Assembly: GCA_017794925.1 (NCBI GenBank)
Contig: CP051238.1
Span: forward strand, 929,702-993,701
Reading direction: 5' to 3'
Source of the DNA: Aestuariibacter sp.
GTDB taxonomy: Bacteria > Pseudomonadota > Gammaproteobacteria > Enterobacterales > Alteromonadaceae
DNA length: 64,000 nucleotides
Part shown: piece by piece, positions 35,620-44,889 of the stretch
Numbering within the stretch: position 1 is the stretch's first letter
Layout of the letters: every line of letters starts with the position of its first letter
Made by a program: the position numbers and the translations under genes
Notes under the pieces: model-generated
Seen by the model: only the letters and a program-made list of their open reading frames with translations
Told to the model about the DNA's origin: nothing
Database searches by the model: none

Positions 35620-36462
35620 ATGACTACAGAATACGAAACCCGATACGCCATTGGTCAACGTGAGGCCAAACAATACGATACGCAGGAATTACGCGATGCA
35701 TTCCTGGCCGACAAACTTATGCAGCCAGGCAAAGTGTATTGGATATACAGCCACTATGAACGGTTTATGGTGGGAGGCGCTGTGCCATTAGAGCAGGGCC
35801 TGCCTCTGGAGACATTGGACGCTCTCAAATCCAATTGCTTTAGCGCCCGCCGCGAAGTAGGTGTCATTAACGTCGGTGGGCCGGGTAAGGTCTCGGTTAA
35901 TGATACGGAATACGCCCTTGATAAAGGCGAAGCCCTTTACATCGGAGCAGGGGATTACGCCGTTACGTTTTATTCAGATAACGCTGATACTCCGGCGCAT
36001 TTTTACCTTAATTCTGCGCCTGCACATGCCAGTTACCCTTGCAAGAAAGTGGGTAAAGACGATGCCAATGTGCTGCATCTTGGGTCGCCTGAAACGGCCA
36101 ACGAGCGGGATATTCATCAACTTATTATCAACACTGTGGTGCAAACCTGTCAGTTACAGATGGGCCTGACCCGACTGTATCCGGGCAGTGTGTGGAATAC
36201 CATGCCGGCACACCAGCACGACCGCCGCAACGAAGTGTATTTCTACTTTGATATCGCCGAGCAACAAGCGGTGTGTCACTTTATGGGTGAGCCGAAAGAA
36301 ACCCGCCACTTGTTTGTTCAAAACGAGCAGGCCGTGTTGTCACCGCCCTGGTCGATTCACTGTGGTTGCGGCACGTCGAGCTACGCGTTTATTTGGGGCA
36401 TGGCCGGAGAAAATCTGGACTATGACGACATGGACAAGTTTCCCGCCAGTGAGTTGCGCTAG
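35620..36462 (+). CDS. kduI: 5-dehydro-4-deoxy-D-glucuronate isomerase
   Basis: Isomerises 5-keto-4-deoxyuronate, the product of unsaturated galacturonosyl cleavage, to 3-deoxy-D-glycero-2,5-hexodiulosonate, the KduD substrate. The 280 residues form a cupin-type fold, near the E. coli length (278). The zinc ligands are in the MPAHQHDRRNEVYFYFD block (about 194-210: two His, one Glu) and PPWSIHCGCG (about 242-251). It follows kduD by 16 bp. Its presence shows that unsaturated oligogalacturonides reach the cytoplasm. Confidence 0.95.
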   Translation: MTTEYETRYAIGQREAKQYDTQELRDAFLADKLMQPGKVYWIYSHYERFMVGGAVPLEQGLPLETLDALKSNCFSARREVGVINVGGPGKVSVNDTEYALDKGEALYIGAGDYAVTFYSDNADTPAHFYLNSAPAHASYPCKKVGKDDANVLHLGSPETANERDIHQLIINTVVQTCQLQMGLTRLYPGSVWNTMPAHQHDRRNEVYFYFDIAEQQAVCHFMGEPKETRHLFVQNEQAVLSPPWSIHCGCGTSSYAFIWGMAGENLDYDDMDKFPASELR

Positions 36463-36471
36463 GAGTCGGCT

Positions 36472-37458
36472 ATGAAGTTGCTGAAGACCTTTCCGCTTGT
36501 TGTATTAACCGGTTTATTCTTACTTGCCGGTTGCAGTGACAAGGCGACGTCTGATGACAAAGTGGTGTTAAGACTGGGTCACACACTCGATACCCAGCAT
36601 TCGGTGCACAAAGCCATGGTGTTTTTTGGCGAACGCCTGGCAGCGTTGTCGAATGGCGAGATGGACGTGAAGATTTATCCTGGCAGTCAGTTAGGTACCG
36701 AGCGCGAGATGATCGAGCTGCTGCAAATTGGCTCATTGTCGATGACCAAAGTGTCAGCCAGTCCGCTGGAAGGCTTTGCGCCGGCCATGAAGATTTTTAG
36801 TATCCCTTACATTTTTCGTGACAACGATCATTACTGGACAGTGTTAAACAGCAGTGTGGGTAAAGATCTGCTAACCGGTGTTGAAGACTTCAAGTTAAAA
36901 GGACTGGCCTACTACGATGCGGGTAGCCGAAGCTTCTATACCAACGATAAGCCGATTCATTCACCGGCAGACCTTGCGGGTATGAAAATACGCGTGTTGA
37001 ACAGCCCGACTGCAGTACAAACCGTTCGTGAGCTGGGTGCCGCGGCAACGCCGGTGTCGTGGGGTGAGCTTTACACTGCCCTGCAGCAAGGCGTGGTTGA
37101 TGGCGCTGAAAACAATCCGCCAAGTTATTACCTGTCTCGTCACTATGAAATTGCGCGTTACTACTCACTGGATGAACACACCTCTGTGCCCGATATCATG
37201 CTGATGTCTTTGCGCACCTGGGAAAATCTGAACCCACAGCAACAGCAGTGGGTGGCAACAGCCATGGCTGAATCTGTAGTGTTTCAGCGTAAAGCGTGGC
37301 AAGCCTCAACTAAGGAATCACTCGAAAAGGTGATTGCTGACGGTGTTGAAGTCATTTATCCCGACAAAGGGCCGTTTGTGGAGGCGGTGAAACCCTTCCA
37401 TGACAGTCTGCGCGGCACCGAGATTGGTGCGTTAATTGAACAAATTAAGGCTATGTAA
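36472..37458 (+). CDS. TRAP transporter solute-binding lipoprotein (DctP/SiaP type)
   Basis: Binds a sugar acid in the periplasm and delivers it to the DctQM membrane pair. 328 residues. The signal peptide ends in the lipobox LLAGC at residues 17-21, so the binding protein is probably lipid-anchored, less common than the free form. The DctP core has LRLGHTLDTQHSVHKAMVFF, PGSQLGTEREMIELLQIGSL and KIRVLNSPTAVQTVRELG, with the conserved carboxylate-binding Arg in the last. It is nine bp after kduI. The ligand is inferred from context to be galacturonate or unsaturated oligogalacturonide. Confidence 0.93.
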   Translation: MKLLKTFPLVVLTGLFLLAGCSDKATSDDKVVLRLGHTLDTQHSVHKAMVFFGERLAALSNGEMDVKIYPGSQLGTEREMIELLQIGSLSMTKVSASPLEGFAPAMKIFSIPYIFRDNDHYWTVLNSSVGKDLLTGVEDFKLKGLAYYDAGSRSFYTNDKPIHSPADLAGMKIRVLNSPTAVQTVRELGAAATPVSWGELYTALQQGVVDGAENNPPSYYLSRHYEIARYYSLDEHTSVPDIMLMSLRTWENLNPQQQQWVATAMAESVVFQRKAWQASTKESLEKVIADGVEVIYPDKGPFVEAVKPFHDSLRGTEIGALIEQIKAM

Positions 37459-37459
37459 T

Positions 37460-37948
37460 ATGCGCTCTATTATTGCATTCATCGACCGCGCCGTTGCCGG
37501 TACCCTTATCCTTGCTATGTCCGGCATATTGCTGGCTGTGGTGTGGCAAGTTATCTCCCGTTATGTATTAAAAGATCCGGCCTCGGTTACCGAAGAATTG
37601 TCACGCTTTTTCCTGATTTGGATCGGCCTGTTGGGCGCTGCGTATGCATACCGCCAAAAGGTACACCTGGGATTCAACCTGATTGTCGAAAAGCAGCCAG
37701 CTGAACGTCGCCGACTGATCCTGACGTTTGTTGAACTGCTGGTATTTGGCTTCTGTGCTACGGCGCTGCTGTTTGGCGGCAGCCAGTTGGTTAGCCTGAC
37801 CCTGCAACTTGAACAGATTTCGGCGGCACTGGGCGTGAAAATAGGGTACGTGTACACCGTCCTGCCCATTACAGGCTCGCTTATCATGTTGTATTGTCTG
37901 ATTAATATTCGCAACCTGTGGGTTGCCGATGACGTGGAGGCGCTGTAA
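37460..37948 (+). CDS. TRAP transporter small membrane subunit (DctQ type)
   Basis: A 162-residue membrane protein with four hydrophobic helices, the DctQ/TRAP small-permease layout. Recognisable are VAGTLILAMSGILLAVVWQV (about 12-31), SVTEELSRFFLIWIGLLGAA (about 42-61) with the conserved EEL-RF-W pattern, and a basic loop RQKVHLGF. The ATG at 37460 lies one base after the DctP stop; an upstream in-frame start is inside the DctP gene. The stop overlaps the DctM ATG (TAATG). Confidence 0.92.
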   Translation: MRSIIAFIDRAVAGTLILAMSGILLAVVWQVISRYVLKDPASVTEELSRFFLIWIGLLGAAYAYRQKVHLGFNLIVEKQPAERRRLILTFVELLVFGFCATALLFGGSQLVSLTLQLEQISAALGVKIGYVYTVLPITGSLIMLYCLINIRNLWVADDVEAL

Positions 37949-39243
37949 TGGATATGACCGCTATTGTACTGGTAGTCGCGTTCTTTACGCTGCTGCTACT
38001 GAACGTCCCAATTTCGTTTAGCATTGGTATTGCCACCCTGATTGCCATGCTGATGAACATTGATTTTACGCCAGCTGTGACGACCATTGCACAGCGCATG
38101 GCAGGCGGGCTGGACAGCTTTGCGTTGCTGGCCATTCCGTTTTTCGTGCTGTCCGGCATGATCATGGGGCGCGGCGGTATTGCCAAACGCCTGATCAACT
38201 GTGCGTTAGCACTAATTGGCTCACTGCCCGGCGGATTAGCTTTGGTGAACGTAGTGTCCTGTATGCTGTTTGGCGCTATATCGGGCTCGGCGGTGGCGAC
38301 TACCTCCGCAATTGGTAGTTTTATGCTGCCTGAAATGAAAAAGCAGGGCTACGACGAAAACTTCAGCGCTGCTGTTACCGCTGCTGCTTCCACCACCGGC
38401 ATGTTGATCCCACCGAGTAATATTCTGATTGTTTATGCGATTGCCAGCGGCGGTGTGTCAATTGCAGCACTGTTTATGGCAGGGTACTTGCCCGGGATCA
38501 TGGTGGGCCTGAGCCTGATGACCGTGTGTTATTTCCACGCCAAACGCAAAGGCTATGCAACGACCGATCGTTTGCCATTAAGTGTTGTGGTAAAGCAGGT
38601 GGCGGCGGCCATTCCCAGCCTGTTCCTGATTGTGCTGGTGATTGGCGGTATCGTTGGCGGAATTTTTACCGCGACAGAAGCGGGCGCTATAGCGGTTGTG
38701 TATTCACTGGTACTGGCCGTTGGCGTGTATCGGGAAGTTGAAGTCAAACAGCTGCCGGATATTTTGCTCAAGTCAGCGGAAACCACGGCAATCGTGATGC
38801 TACTGATTGGCGCCTCTACCGCCATGTCGTGGATGTTGTCTTTTGAAAATATTCCACAAAACATCAGTGCGTTCTTGCTGGAAATCAGCGATAACCCGAT
38901 TGTGATCCTGCTGCTGATTAACCTGTTGCTGATTGTGGTAGGCGCGTTCCTGGACATGACGCCTGCGGTGTTAATTTTTACACCTATTTTCCTGCCAGTG
39001 GCCATGCAATTAGGCATGTCGCCCTTGCAGTTTGGTATCATGATCGTACTTAACCTGTCGATTGGGTTGTGTTCTCCACCTGTTGGCGCAGTGTTGTTTA
39101 TCACCTGCGCGATTGCGAAAACCCGTCTCGATAAAATTATAAAACCGTTATTGCCCTTGTACGTCGCCATGTTTGTCGTGCTGATGCTGGTGACCTACGT
39201 GGCATGGTTCAGCGAAGCCTTACCTGCTGCGTTTGGCTTATAG
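37948..39243 (+). CDS. TRAP transporter large permease (DctM type)
   Basis: The sodium-driven transport subunit, 431 residues with about 11-12 membrane helices. It has the family signatures FFVLSGMIMGRGGIAKRLI (about 65-84), FGAISGSAVATTSAIGSFML (about 107-126), TTGMLIPPSNILIVYAIASG and PVGAVLFITCAIAK near the C-terminus. It is translated from an overlap with the DctQ stop. With the lipoprotein receptor and small subunit it makes one complete TRAP system next to kduD-kduI. Confidence 0.95.
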   Translation: MDMTAIVLVVAFFTLLLLNVPISFSIGIATLIAMLMNIDFTPAVTTIAQRMAGGLDSFALLAIPFFVLSGMIMGRGGIAKRLINCALALIGSLPGGLALVNVVSCMLFGAISGSAVATTSAIGSFMLPEMKKQGYDENFSAAVTAAASTTGMLIPPSNILIVYAIASGGVSIAALFMAGYLPGIMVGLSLMTVCYFHAKRKGYATTDRLPLSVVVKQVAAAIPSLFLIVLVIGGIVGGIFTATEAGAIAVVYSLVLAVGVYREVEVKQLPDILLKSAETTAIVMLLIGASTAMSWMLSFENIPQNISAFLLEISDNPIVILLLINLLLIVVGAFLDMTPAVLIFTPIFLPVAMQLGMSPLQFGIMIVLNLSIGLCSPPVGAVLFITCAIAKTRLDKIIKPLLPLYVAMFVVLMLVTYVAWFSEALPAAFGL

Positions 39244-39354
39244 ACAGGGTCGGTCAATAACGGTATAAACGCTTGTGGTCTGGCCTTGTGGCACTTTGCT
39301 GACACTCGGGGTAGACTCACAGGCGCACAATAACAAGAAAATGAGAATTGCCAG

Positions 39355-40377
39355 ATGGAAAAGAAACCTACCATTAATGATGTAGCCAGACTCTCTGGCG
39401 TGTCGAAGCGGACGGTATCTAGAGTGATCAACGGCGCCACCAATGTTGGTGCTGCAACCCGTGAACGCATTCAAAAAGTCATTGATGAACTGGGTTTTTC
39501 TCCTGACAAGCAGGCTCGTGGTCTTGCTGCAAGCCGGTCCTATTTAATCGGATTAATTTACGACAACCCGGATGCCCTGTATATCGACCAGGTGCAACGT
39601 GGTGTGCTGAGTGTCTGCTCAGAAAAAGGCTACGAACTGGTTGTGCATCCTTGTCACTATCGCGGTGACGACTTCATCAGCAACTGTATTAATTTCGTCC
39701 GCCGATCTAACATCGACGGCGTGATAGTCTTGCCCCCTGCCTCAGAAGCGAACGAATTGGCGAAAGCGCTGCAAAACCATGGCATTAACTACGTACGTAT
39801 GGCGTCGGTTAAAATTGACGAGCAGGAAAACATTGTCGTGTCAGATGACCGGGCTGCGCTCAGCGACATGGCGCGCTACCTGGTTTCACTCGGACACAAG
39901 GACATTGCGATTATCAGTGGTCCGAAGCATTACTATTCAACCGTAGAACGTTTGGAAGGGATCACGCATACCCTGGCGGAATTAGGTATGACAGTACCGC
40001 CAGAGCGTATCATTGAAGGTAAAAACAGTTACGAAAGCGGTATTGAGTGTGCCAGAACTTTATTGATTCAGACGCCTCGTCCACAAGTGATTGTTGCCAA
40101 CAACGACGAAATGGCCGCCGGTGTATTAAAAGTCGCGCATGAAATGGGCATTGATGTGCCTGGCGAATTGTCTGTCGCCGGATTCGATGACAACTTGTTT
40201 GCATCACGGGTAATTCCGTCATTAACCACGGTTCAGCGCCCGGTGGTGGCCATGGCAGGGCTAGCTGCGAAAAAAATTGTTGCATTAATTGAAAACAAGC
40301 CCACCGAAGACGTTGATGATTACATTGTAAAGCCGCATTTAATCATTCGGGAATCCACCCGCAAAGTCACAAAATAA
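39355..40377 (+). CDS. LacI-family transcriptional regulator of the pectin locus
   Basis: A 340-residue LacI/GalR repressor. The N-terminal helix-turn-helix and hinge are TINDVARLSGVSKRTVSRVI (about 5-24) and QARGLAASRSYLIGLIY (about 51-67). The periplasmic-binding-like effector domain follows with the typical IDGVIVLPP, ISGP and DVPGELSVAGFDDN segments. It is the only regulator in the locus, and four palindromes of LacI type (central CCGG with TGCYA arms) lie at promoters here. It should be released by a pathway intermediate such as KDG or a uronate. No operator lies before its own gene, so autoregulation is not evident. Confidence 0.93.
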   Translation: MEKKPTINDVARLSGVSKRTVSRVINGATNVGAATRERIQKVIDELGFSPDKQARGLAASRSYLIGLIYDNPDALYIDQVQRGVLSVCSEKGYELVVHPCHYRGDDFISNCINFVRRSNIDGVIVLPPASEANELAKALQNHGINYVRMASVKIDEQENIVVSDDRAALSDMARYLVSLGHKDIAIISGPKHYYSTVERLEGITHTLAELGMTVPPERIIEGKNSYESGIECARTLLIQTPRPQVIVANNDEMAAGVLKVAHEMGIDVPGELSVAGFDDNLFASRVIPSLTTVQRPVVAMAGLAAKKIVALIENKPTEDVDDYIVKPHLIIRESTRKVTK

Positions 40378-40388
40378 AAAGTTTTTAC

Positions 40389-40432
40389 TTGAAAGGGCAT
40401 TCACTTCTGTCATAAAATGCCACCGGTGGCAC
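40389..40432 (+). promoter_or_regulatory. uxaA operon promoter with operator
   Basis: TTGAAA (40389-40394), a 16-bp spacer and CATAAA (40411-40416) form the promoter. The operator TGCCACCGGTGGCA (40419-40432) directly follows the -10 and would cover the transcription start, 69 bp before the uxaA ATG at 40501. The operator also lies inside the upstream part of the open frame, which shows that the longer start is not used. Confidence 0.7.
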
Positions 40433-40500
40433 ACATGTTAAAAATGTGCTACCTTAAAACCAGTAACATTGCATTGCACAAACGTGAGAAATGGTTCGCT

Positions 40501-41988
40501 ATGACAACTCAGACACAGCTGATTAAAGTTCATCCAAACGACAACGTCGCAGTTGCCACCATGCCGCTGTCGGCGGGCGAGCACATTGCGTCGCCAGCAC
40601 TGGATTTGTTGGATGACATCCCGGCTGGACACAAGGTTGCATTGCAACCCATTAGTGCAGGTCAGGCCATCGTGAAATACGGTTTCACTATTGGAATTGC
40701 GCAGGCTGACATCGCGCAAGGGCAGCATATTCACAGTCACAATTTAAAAACGGCATTGAGTGGTCAGGAGTCGTATACCTATGCTCCGAAGTCAGTGCCA
40801 GCTCCCATTACCCGCCCCAGTGTGGCGTCGTTTATGGGATATCGTCGCGATAATGGCAAAGTAGGTATTCGCAACGAAATCTGGATTATCAACACCGTAG
40901 GCTGTGTCAATCGCACCGCTGAGCGCATTGCTGCTGAATGCGATCGCCGTTTCTTTGGCGAGTGCGATGGTTTCAGGGCGTTTACGCATCCCTTTGGTTG
41001 TTCTCAGTTGGGTGATGATCTTAACGACACGCAAACTATCCTAGCCTCGCTGGCTTCACACCCTAATGCTGGTGCGGTGTTGGTGGTTGGCTTGGGGTGC
41101 GAGAATAATCAACTTTCAGCGTTGCTTGAAAAGGTTGATCGTCCGTCAGGCCGGATTCGTTATTTCAACTCACAACAAGTCGGCAACGAAATCGAAGAGG
41201 GCATTCGTCTGGTTCACGAAATGCTGGGTGAAGTTGGCAAAGACAAGCGCGAACCTATTCCGGCTACAGAGCTGGTGCTGGGCATGAAGTGCGGTGGAAG
41301 TGACGCGTTCAGTGGCATTACTGCTAATCCACTGGTTGGTCGCATGACTGACCTGATGTGCGAACAAGGCGGCTCTGTGTTGTTAACGGAAACGCCTGAA
41401 ATGTTCGGTGCAGAGCAGTTACTCATGAATCGCGCTACCAGCGAGCCGGTATTTGAACAAATCGTAAGTCTGGTAAACGAGTTCAAGCAGTACTTTCTCG
41501 ACAATAACCAGCCAGTCTATGAAAACCCGTCTCCCGGCAACAAAGCGGGTGGGTTAACCACACTGGAAGAAAAATCCCTGGGCGCCGTGCAAAAAGGCGG
41601 TCAGGCCGCAGTAAATGGCGTGCTTCACTATGGTGAACCCATGAAGCACAAAGGCCTTAATCTGTTGCAAGCCCCTGGTAACGATGCGGTGAGTTCTACC
41701 GCACTGGCTGCCAGTGGTGCACACATCGTGCTCTTTACAACCGGGCGTGGTACACCGCTTGGTTTCCCTGTACCCACAATAAAAATCTCATCAAACAGTG
41801 ACATTGCTCAGAAGAAGCCACACTGGATTGATTTTAACGCAGGTCAGGTGTTGCAAGGCGTCAGTATTGACGACTGTGCAGCACAGTTGTACCAGCAATG
41901 CCTGAATATAGCGTCGGGCCAGCAAACCTGTAACGAAAAGAACGGCAGTCACGAGATCGCGATCTGGAAACGTGGCGTAACCTTGTAA
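40501..41988 (+). CDS. uxaA: Altronate dehydratase
   Basis: Dehydrates D-altronate to 2-keto-3-deoxygluconate, an iron-dependent step of galacturonate catabolism. 495 residues from the ATG at 40501, the E. coli length; an in-frame start at 40417 would overlap the operator. The N-terminal SAF-like domain (about 1-75) and the main domain with NRTAERIAAECDRRF, HPFGCSQLGDDLNDT (about 163-177), VLVVGLGCENNQ and LGMKCGGSDAFSGITANPL (about 260-278) are intact. The Cys residues in these blocks probably bind metal. First gene of the uxaA-uxaC-uxuB-like-eda-kdgK operon. Confidence 0.94.
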   Translation: MTTQTQLIKVHPNDNVAVATMPLSAGEHIASPALDLLDDIPAGHKVALQPISAGQAIVKYGFTIGIAQADIAQGQHIHSHNLKTALSGQESYTYAPKSVPAPITRPSVASFMGYRRDNGKVGIRNEIWIINTVGCVNRTAERIAAECDRRFFGECDGFRAFTHPFGCSQLGDDLNDTQTILASLASHPNAGAVLVVGLGCENNQLSALLEKVDRPSGRIRYFNSQQVGNEIEEGIRLVHEMLGEVGKDKREPIPATELVLGMKCGGSDAFSGITANPLVGRMTDLMCEQGGSVLLTETPEMFGAEQLLMNRATSEPVFEQIVSLVNEFKQYFLDNNQPVYENPSPGNKAGGLTTLEEKSLGAVQKGGQAAVNGVLHYGEPMKHKGLNLLQAPGNDAVSSTALAASGAHIVLFTTGRGTPLGFPVPTIKISSNSDIAQKKPHWIDFNAGQVLQGVSIDDCAAQLYQQCLNIASGQQTCNEKNGSHEIAIWKRGVTL

Positions 41989-42001
41989 ACAAGAGATTGA
42001 T

Positions 42002-43423
42002 ATGAAACCAATATTATTACACGAAGACAGACTGTTTCCGGCGGACGAAAAGACACGCGGTATTGCGCGTTCGCTGTATCAGACTGTTAAGGACTTGCCT
42101 ATTATCAGTCCTCACGGCCACACCGATCCTCGTTGGTTTGCTTACGATGAAAATTTTGGCAACGCGACTGAGCTTTTCATTCTGCCCGACCACTACGTAT
42201 TCAGAATGCTCTACAGCCAGGGAATTTCCCTGCAGGACCTTGGCATTCGCCGTTGGGATGGCGGTGAAACAGAAAGTGATCCGAAGAAAATTTGGCAAAT
42301 ATTTGCTGATCACTATCACTTGTTTGCTGGCACGCCCTCACGTATGTGGCTGGACACCGTATTTAAAAACGTCTTTGGCCTGACCGACATGCTGTGTAGC
42401 GCCAATGCCATGGACTACTACGAGTTCATCACCGCTGAATTAACCAAAGCGGAGTACAAGCCTCGTGCGCTGATGGACCGTTTCAATATTGAACTGATCG
42501 CCACAACGGAAGGTGCATTGGACTCATTGCAGCACCACAGTGTGCTAAAAGGCACGGGTTGGGACAAGCGTGTTATTACGTCTTTCCGTCCTGATGATGT
42601 GGTTGATGCTTCACGCGAAGACTTCGTGGATAACATCAATAAACTGGGTGAAATTACCGGTTTAAACACCACAACCTGGACCGGATACCTGGAAGCCATT
42701 CGTCAGCGTCGCGCGTTTTTCCGCGACCACGGTGCTACCGCAACCGACCACGGACACCCTACCGCACTGACCGCCGACTTGTCGGTGTCTGAGTGTGAAG
42801 CCTTGTTCGACAAGTGTTTAACCGGCAAGTCCAGCGCCGCTGAACAGGAGTTATTCCGAGCTCAGATGCTGACAGAGCTTGCGGGTATGAGCATCGAAGA
42901 TGGTATGGTAATGCAAATCCACCCTGGCGCATTCCGCAACCACAACGAAGATGTATTCCAAAAGTTCGGCCGCGATAAAGGCGCCGATATTCCAATGCAA
43001 ACCGAGTACGTTAACGCGCTTAAGCCATTGCTCGATAAATACGGCAATGACCCGCGATTGAGCATCATTCTGTTTACCCTGGACGAAACCGTGTATTCCC
43101 GTGAGCTGGCACCGCTTGCTGGCCATTACCCTTGCCTTAAATTAGGTCCGGCCTGGTGGTTCCACGACAGCCCGGAAGGCATGCTGCGTTATCGTCATCA
43201 GGTGACAGAAACCGCTGGTTTGTTCAATACGGTTGGCTTTAACGATGATACACGAGCGTTCTTATCGATCCCTGCCCGTCACGATGTGGCGCGTCGTATC
43301 GATTGCCGCTTCCTGGCATCGATGGTCGCCGAACACCGCGTGAGCGAAGAAGAAGCTGCAGACTTAATTAAGAAGCTGTCTTACGACTTCGCCAAGCAAG
43401 CATACAAATTAGGAAACGCATAA
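42002..43423 (+). CDS. uxaC: Glucuronate/galacturonate isomerase
   Basis: Isomerises D-galacturonate to D-tagaturonate (and D-glucuronate to D-fructuronate). The 473 residues form a TIM-barrel amidohydrolase-type fold. The N-terminal ISPHGHTDPRWFAYDENFGN (about 36-55) with the metal His residues, and the later QIHPGAFRNHNEDVFQKFG and GFNDDTRAFLSIPARHD, are family-typical. It follows uxaA by 13 bp and its stop shares a base with the next ATG (TAATG). Assignment is secure. Confidence 0.95.
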   Translation: MKPILLHEDRLFPADEKTRGIARSLYQTVKDLPIISPHGHTDPRWFAYDENFGNATELFILPDHYVFRMLYSQGISLQDLGIRRWDGGETESDPKKIWQIFADHYHLFAGTPSRMWLDTVFKNVFGLTDMLCSANAMDYYEFITAELTKAEYKPRALMDRFNIELIATTEGALDSLQHHSVLKGTGWDKRVITSFRPDDVVDASREDFVDNINKLGEITGLNTTTWTGYLEAIRQRRAFFRDHGATATDHGHPTALTADLSVSECEALFDKCLTGKSSAAEQELFRAQMLTELAGMSIEDGMVMQIHPGAFRNHNEDVFQKFGRDKGADIPMQTEYVNALKPLLDKYGNDPRLSIILFTLDETVYSRELAPLAGHYPCLKLGPAWWFHDSPEGMLRYRHQVTETAGLFNTVGFNDDTRAFLSIPARHDVARRIDCRFLASMVAEHRVSEEEAADLIKKLSYDFAKQAYKLGNA

Positions 43424-44889
43424 TGACTACCCCGTTAACTGAGCAGTCGCTGGCTGGATTACCGGCCGATATTAAAAAGCCCGGATACGTGCGTGCAGAG
43501 CGCACCAGAGGCATTGTGCATATTGGCCCGGGCGCGTTTCACCGCGCTCACCAGGCCGTATACACCGATATGGCAATGGCACATGGCGGCAACTGGCGGA
43601 TAACGGGTGTTTCAATGCGCAGCGCGACATTGAAGCGCAAACTGGCAGAGCAGGACAATCTGTACTCACTGGTCGTGCTAGACAATGAACCTTATGTACA
43701 GGTTATCGGCGCGTTCGATGAAGTGTTGGTACTGGATGAAGACCGGGATGCAATACTGGCTGCGCTGACTGATGCCAACACACACATCATCTCTTTAACC
43801 ATTACTGAAAAAGGCTATTGCCTGACCAGCAGTGGTGAACTGGATACGTCGCACCCTGACATTATCAATGACCTGGTAAATCCGGATCAGCCGGTGTCAG
43901 CCGTTGGTCTGATTGTGTGTGCCCTGAAAGAGCGCTACGAAAGTGGTGTAGCAGACATGACCGTGATCAGCTGTGACAATTTGGCCGACAACGGTAAGAA
44001 GCTGGAAAAAGCCGTGTACCAATTTGCTCAGAAGCTGGACCCGGCCATGGCGGACTGGATCAAAGCCAATATCTGCTTCCCATGTACGATGGTAGACAGC
44101 ATTACCCCAGCTACCGATGAGGCACTCATTGAATTAGCTGCCGAAAAATTAGGTATTAGCGATGCCTGGCCAATTCAACGTGAAGCCTTCACGCAATGGG
44201 TTGTTGAAGACACGTTCAGCGGCCCTCGCCCGGCCTGGGATAAAGTGGGTGTCACGTTTACTGACGACGTAGCGGCATTCGAAAATGCCAAGCTGCGCAT
44301 TTTGAATGGTACGCACTCAACTCTGGCTTACGTAGGCACGTTAGCAGGCAAAGAAACGGTGTTCGAGGCCATTAGCGATGACACGTTGCACGCGTTCATT
44401 CGCAAGCTGCTAACAAGCGAAATCATGCCGTCTATTGACGCTGAAGGTGTGATGGATTTGGCCAGTTATGCCGATGATATTGTGCGTCGCTATCAGAATC
44501 GCCACATTCGTCACTTGCTGTCACAAATTGCCTGGGATGGGTCGCAAAAACTGCCCTTCCGCATTCTGAATACCGTGCGCGACAACTACAAAAAAGGCAA
44601 CCCGGTATCGTTACTGTGCGTGCCTATTGCGGCCTGGATCCTGTTTATTGCTAAACGTCACAATGATCAGGAGCAGCTAGTCGACCCACTGGCTGACACG
44701 CTGTTAGACCTTGCTGCACAGCATAAAGGTAGCGTCACAGACCTTGCCAATGCCGTACTGAATTTAACCCAGGTGTTCGACGAGTTAACGGTTAATAATA
44801 ATTTTAAACAAACCGTACTCAAGCATGTTGAACAGCTGGCTGCGTTAAACAACGAGAACATCGCAGACACTCTGGAGACCCTACTATGA
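43423..44889 (+). CDS. UxuB-type hexuronate reductase (mannitol dehydrogenase family)
   Basis: A 488-residue long-chain NAD-dependent dehydrogenase. The N-terminal GIVHIGPGAFHRAHQAVYTD (about 30-49) is the motif of fructuronate reductase UxuB and related mannitol dehydrogenases, not the UxaB (tagaturonate reductase) form. The C-terminal catalytic part has NGTHSTLAYVGTLAG. Classic UxuB makes mannonate for UxuA, yet this operon has UxaA and no UxuA. Either it acts on tagaturonate here, making altronate, or UxuA is encoded elsewhere. I leave the symbol empty for that reason. It overlaps uxaC by 1 nt and eda by 4 nt (ATGA). Confidence 0.85.
   Translation: MTTPLTEQSLAGLPADIKKPGYVRAERTRGIVHIGPGAFHRAHQAVYTDMAMAHGGNWRITGVSMRSATLKRKLAEQDNLYSLVVLDNEPYVQVIGAFDEVLVLDEDRDAILAALTDANTHIISLTITEKGYCLTSSGELDTSHPDIINDLVNPDQPVSAVGLIVCALKERYESGVADMTVISCDNLADNGKKLEKAVYQFAQKLDPAMADWIKANICFPCTMVDSITPATDEALIELAAEKLGISDAWPIQREAFTQWVVEDTFSGPRPAWDKVGVTFTDDVAAFENAKLRILNGTHSTLAYVGTLAGKETVFEAISDDTLHAFIRKLLTSEIMPSIDAEGVMDLASYADDIVRRYQNRHIRHLLSQIAWDGSQKLPFRILNTVRDNYKKGNPVSLLCVPIAAWILFIAKRHNDQEQLVDPLADTLLDLAAQHKGSVTDLANAVLNLTQVFDELTVNNNFKQTVLKHVEQLAALNNENIADTLETLL

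Noticed and set aside
38553..39170. 205-residue frame antisense to the TRAP permease
   Set aside because: Shadow of a hydrophobic gene; DctM is complete and in operon register.
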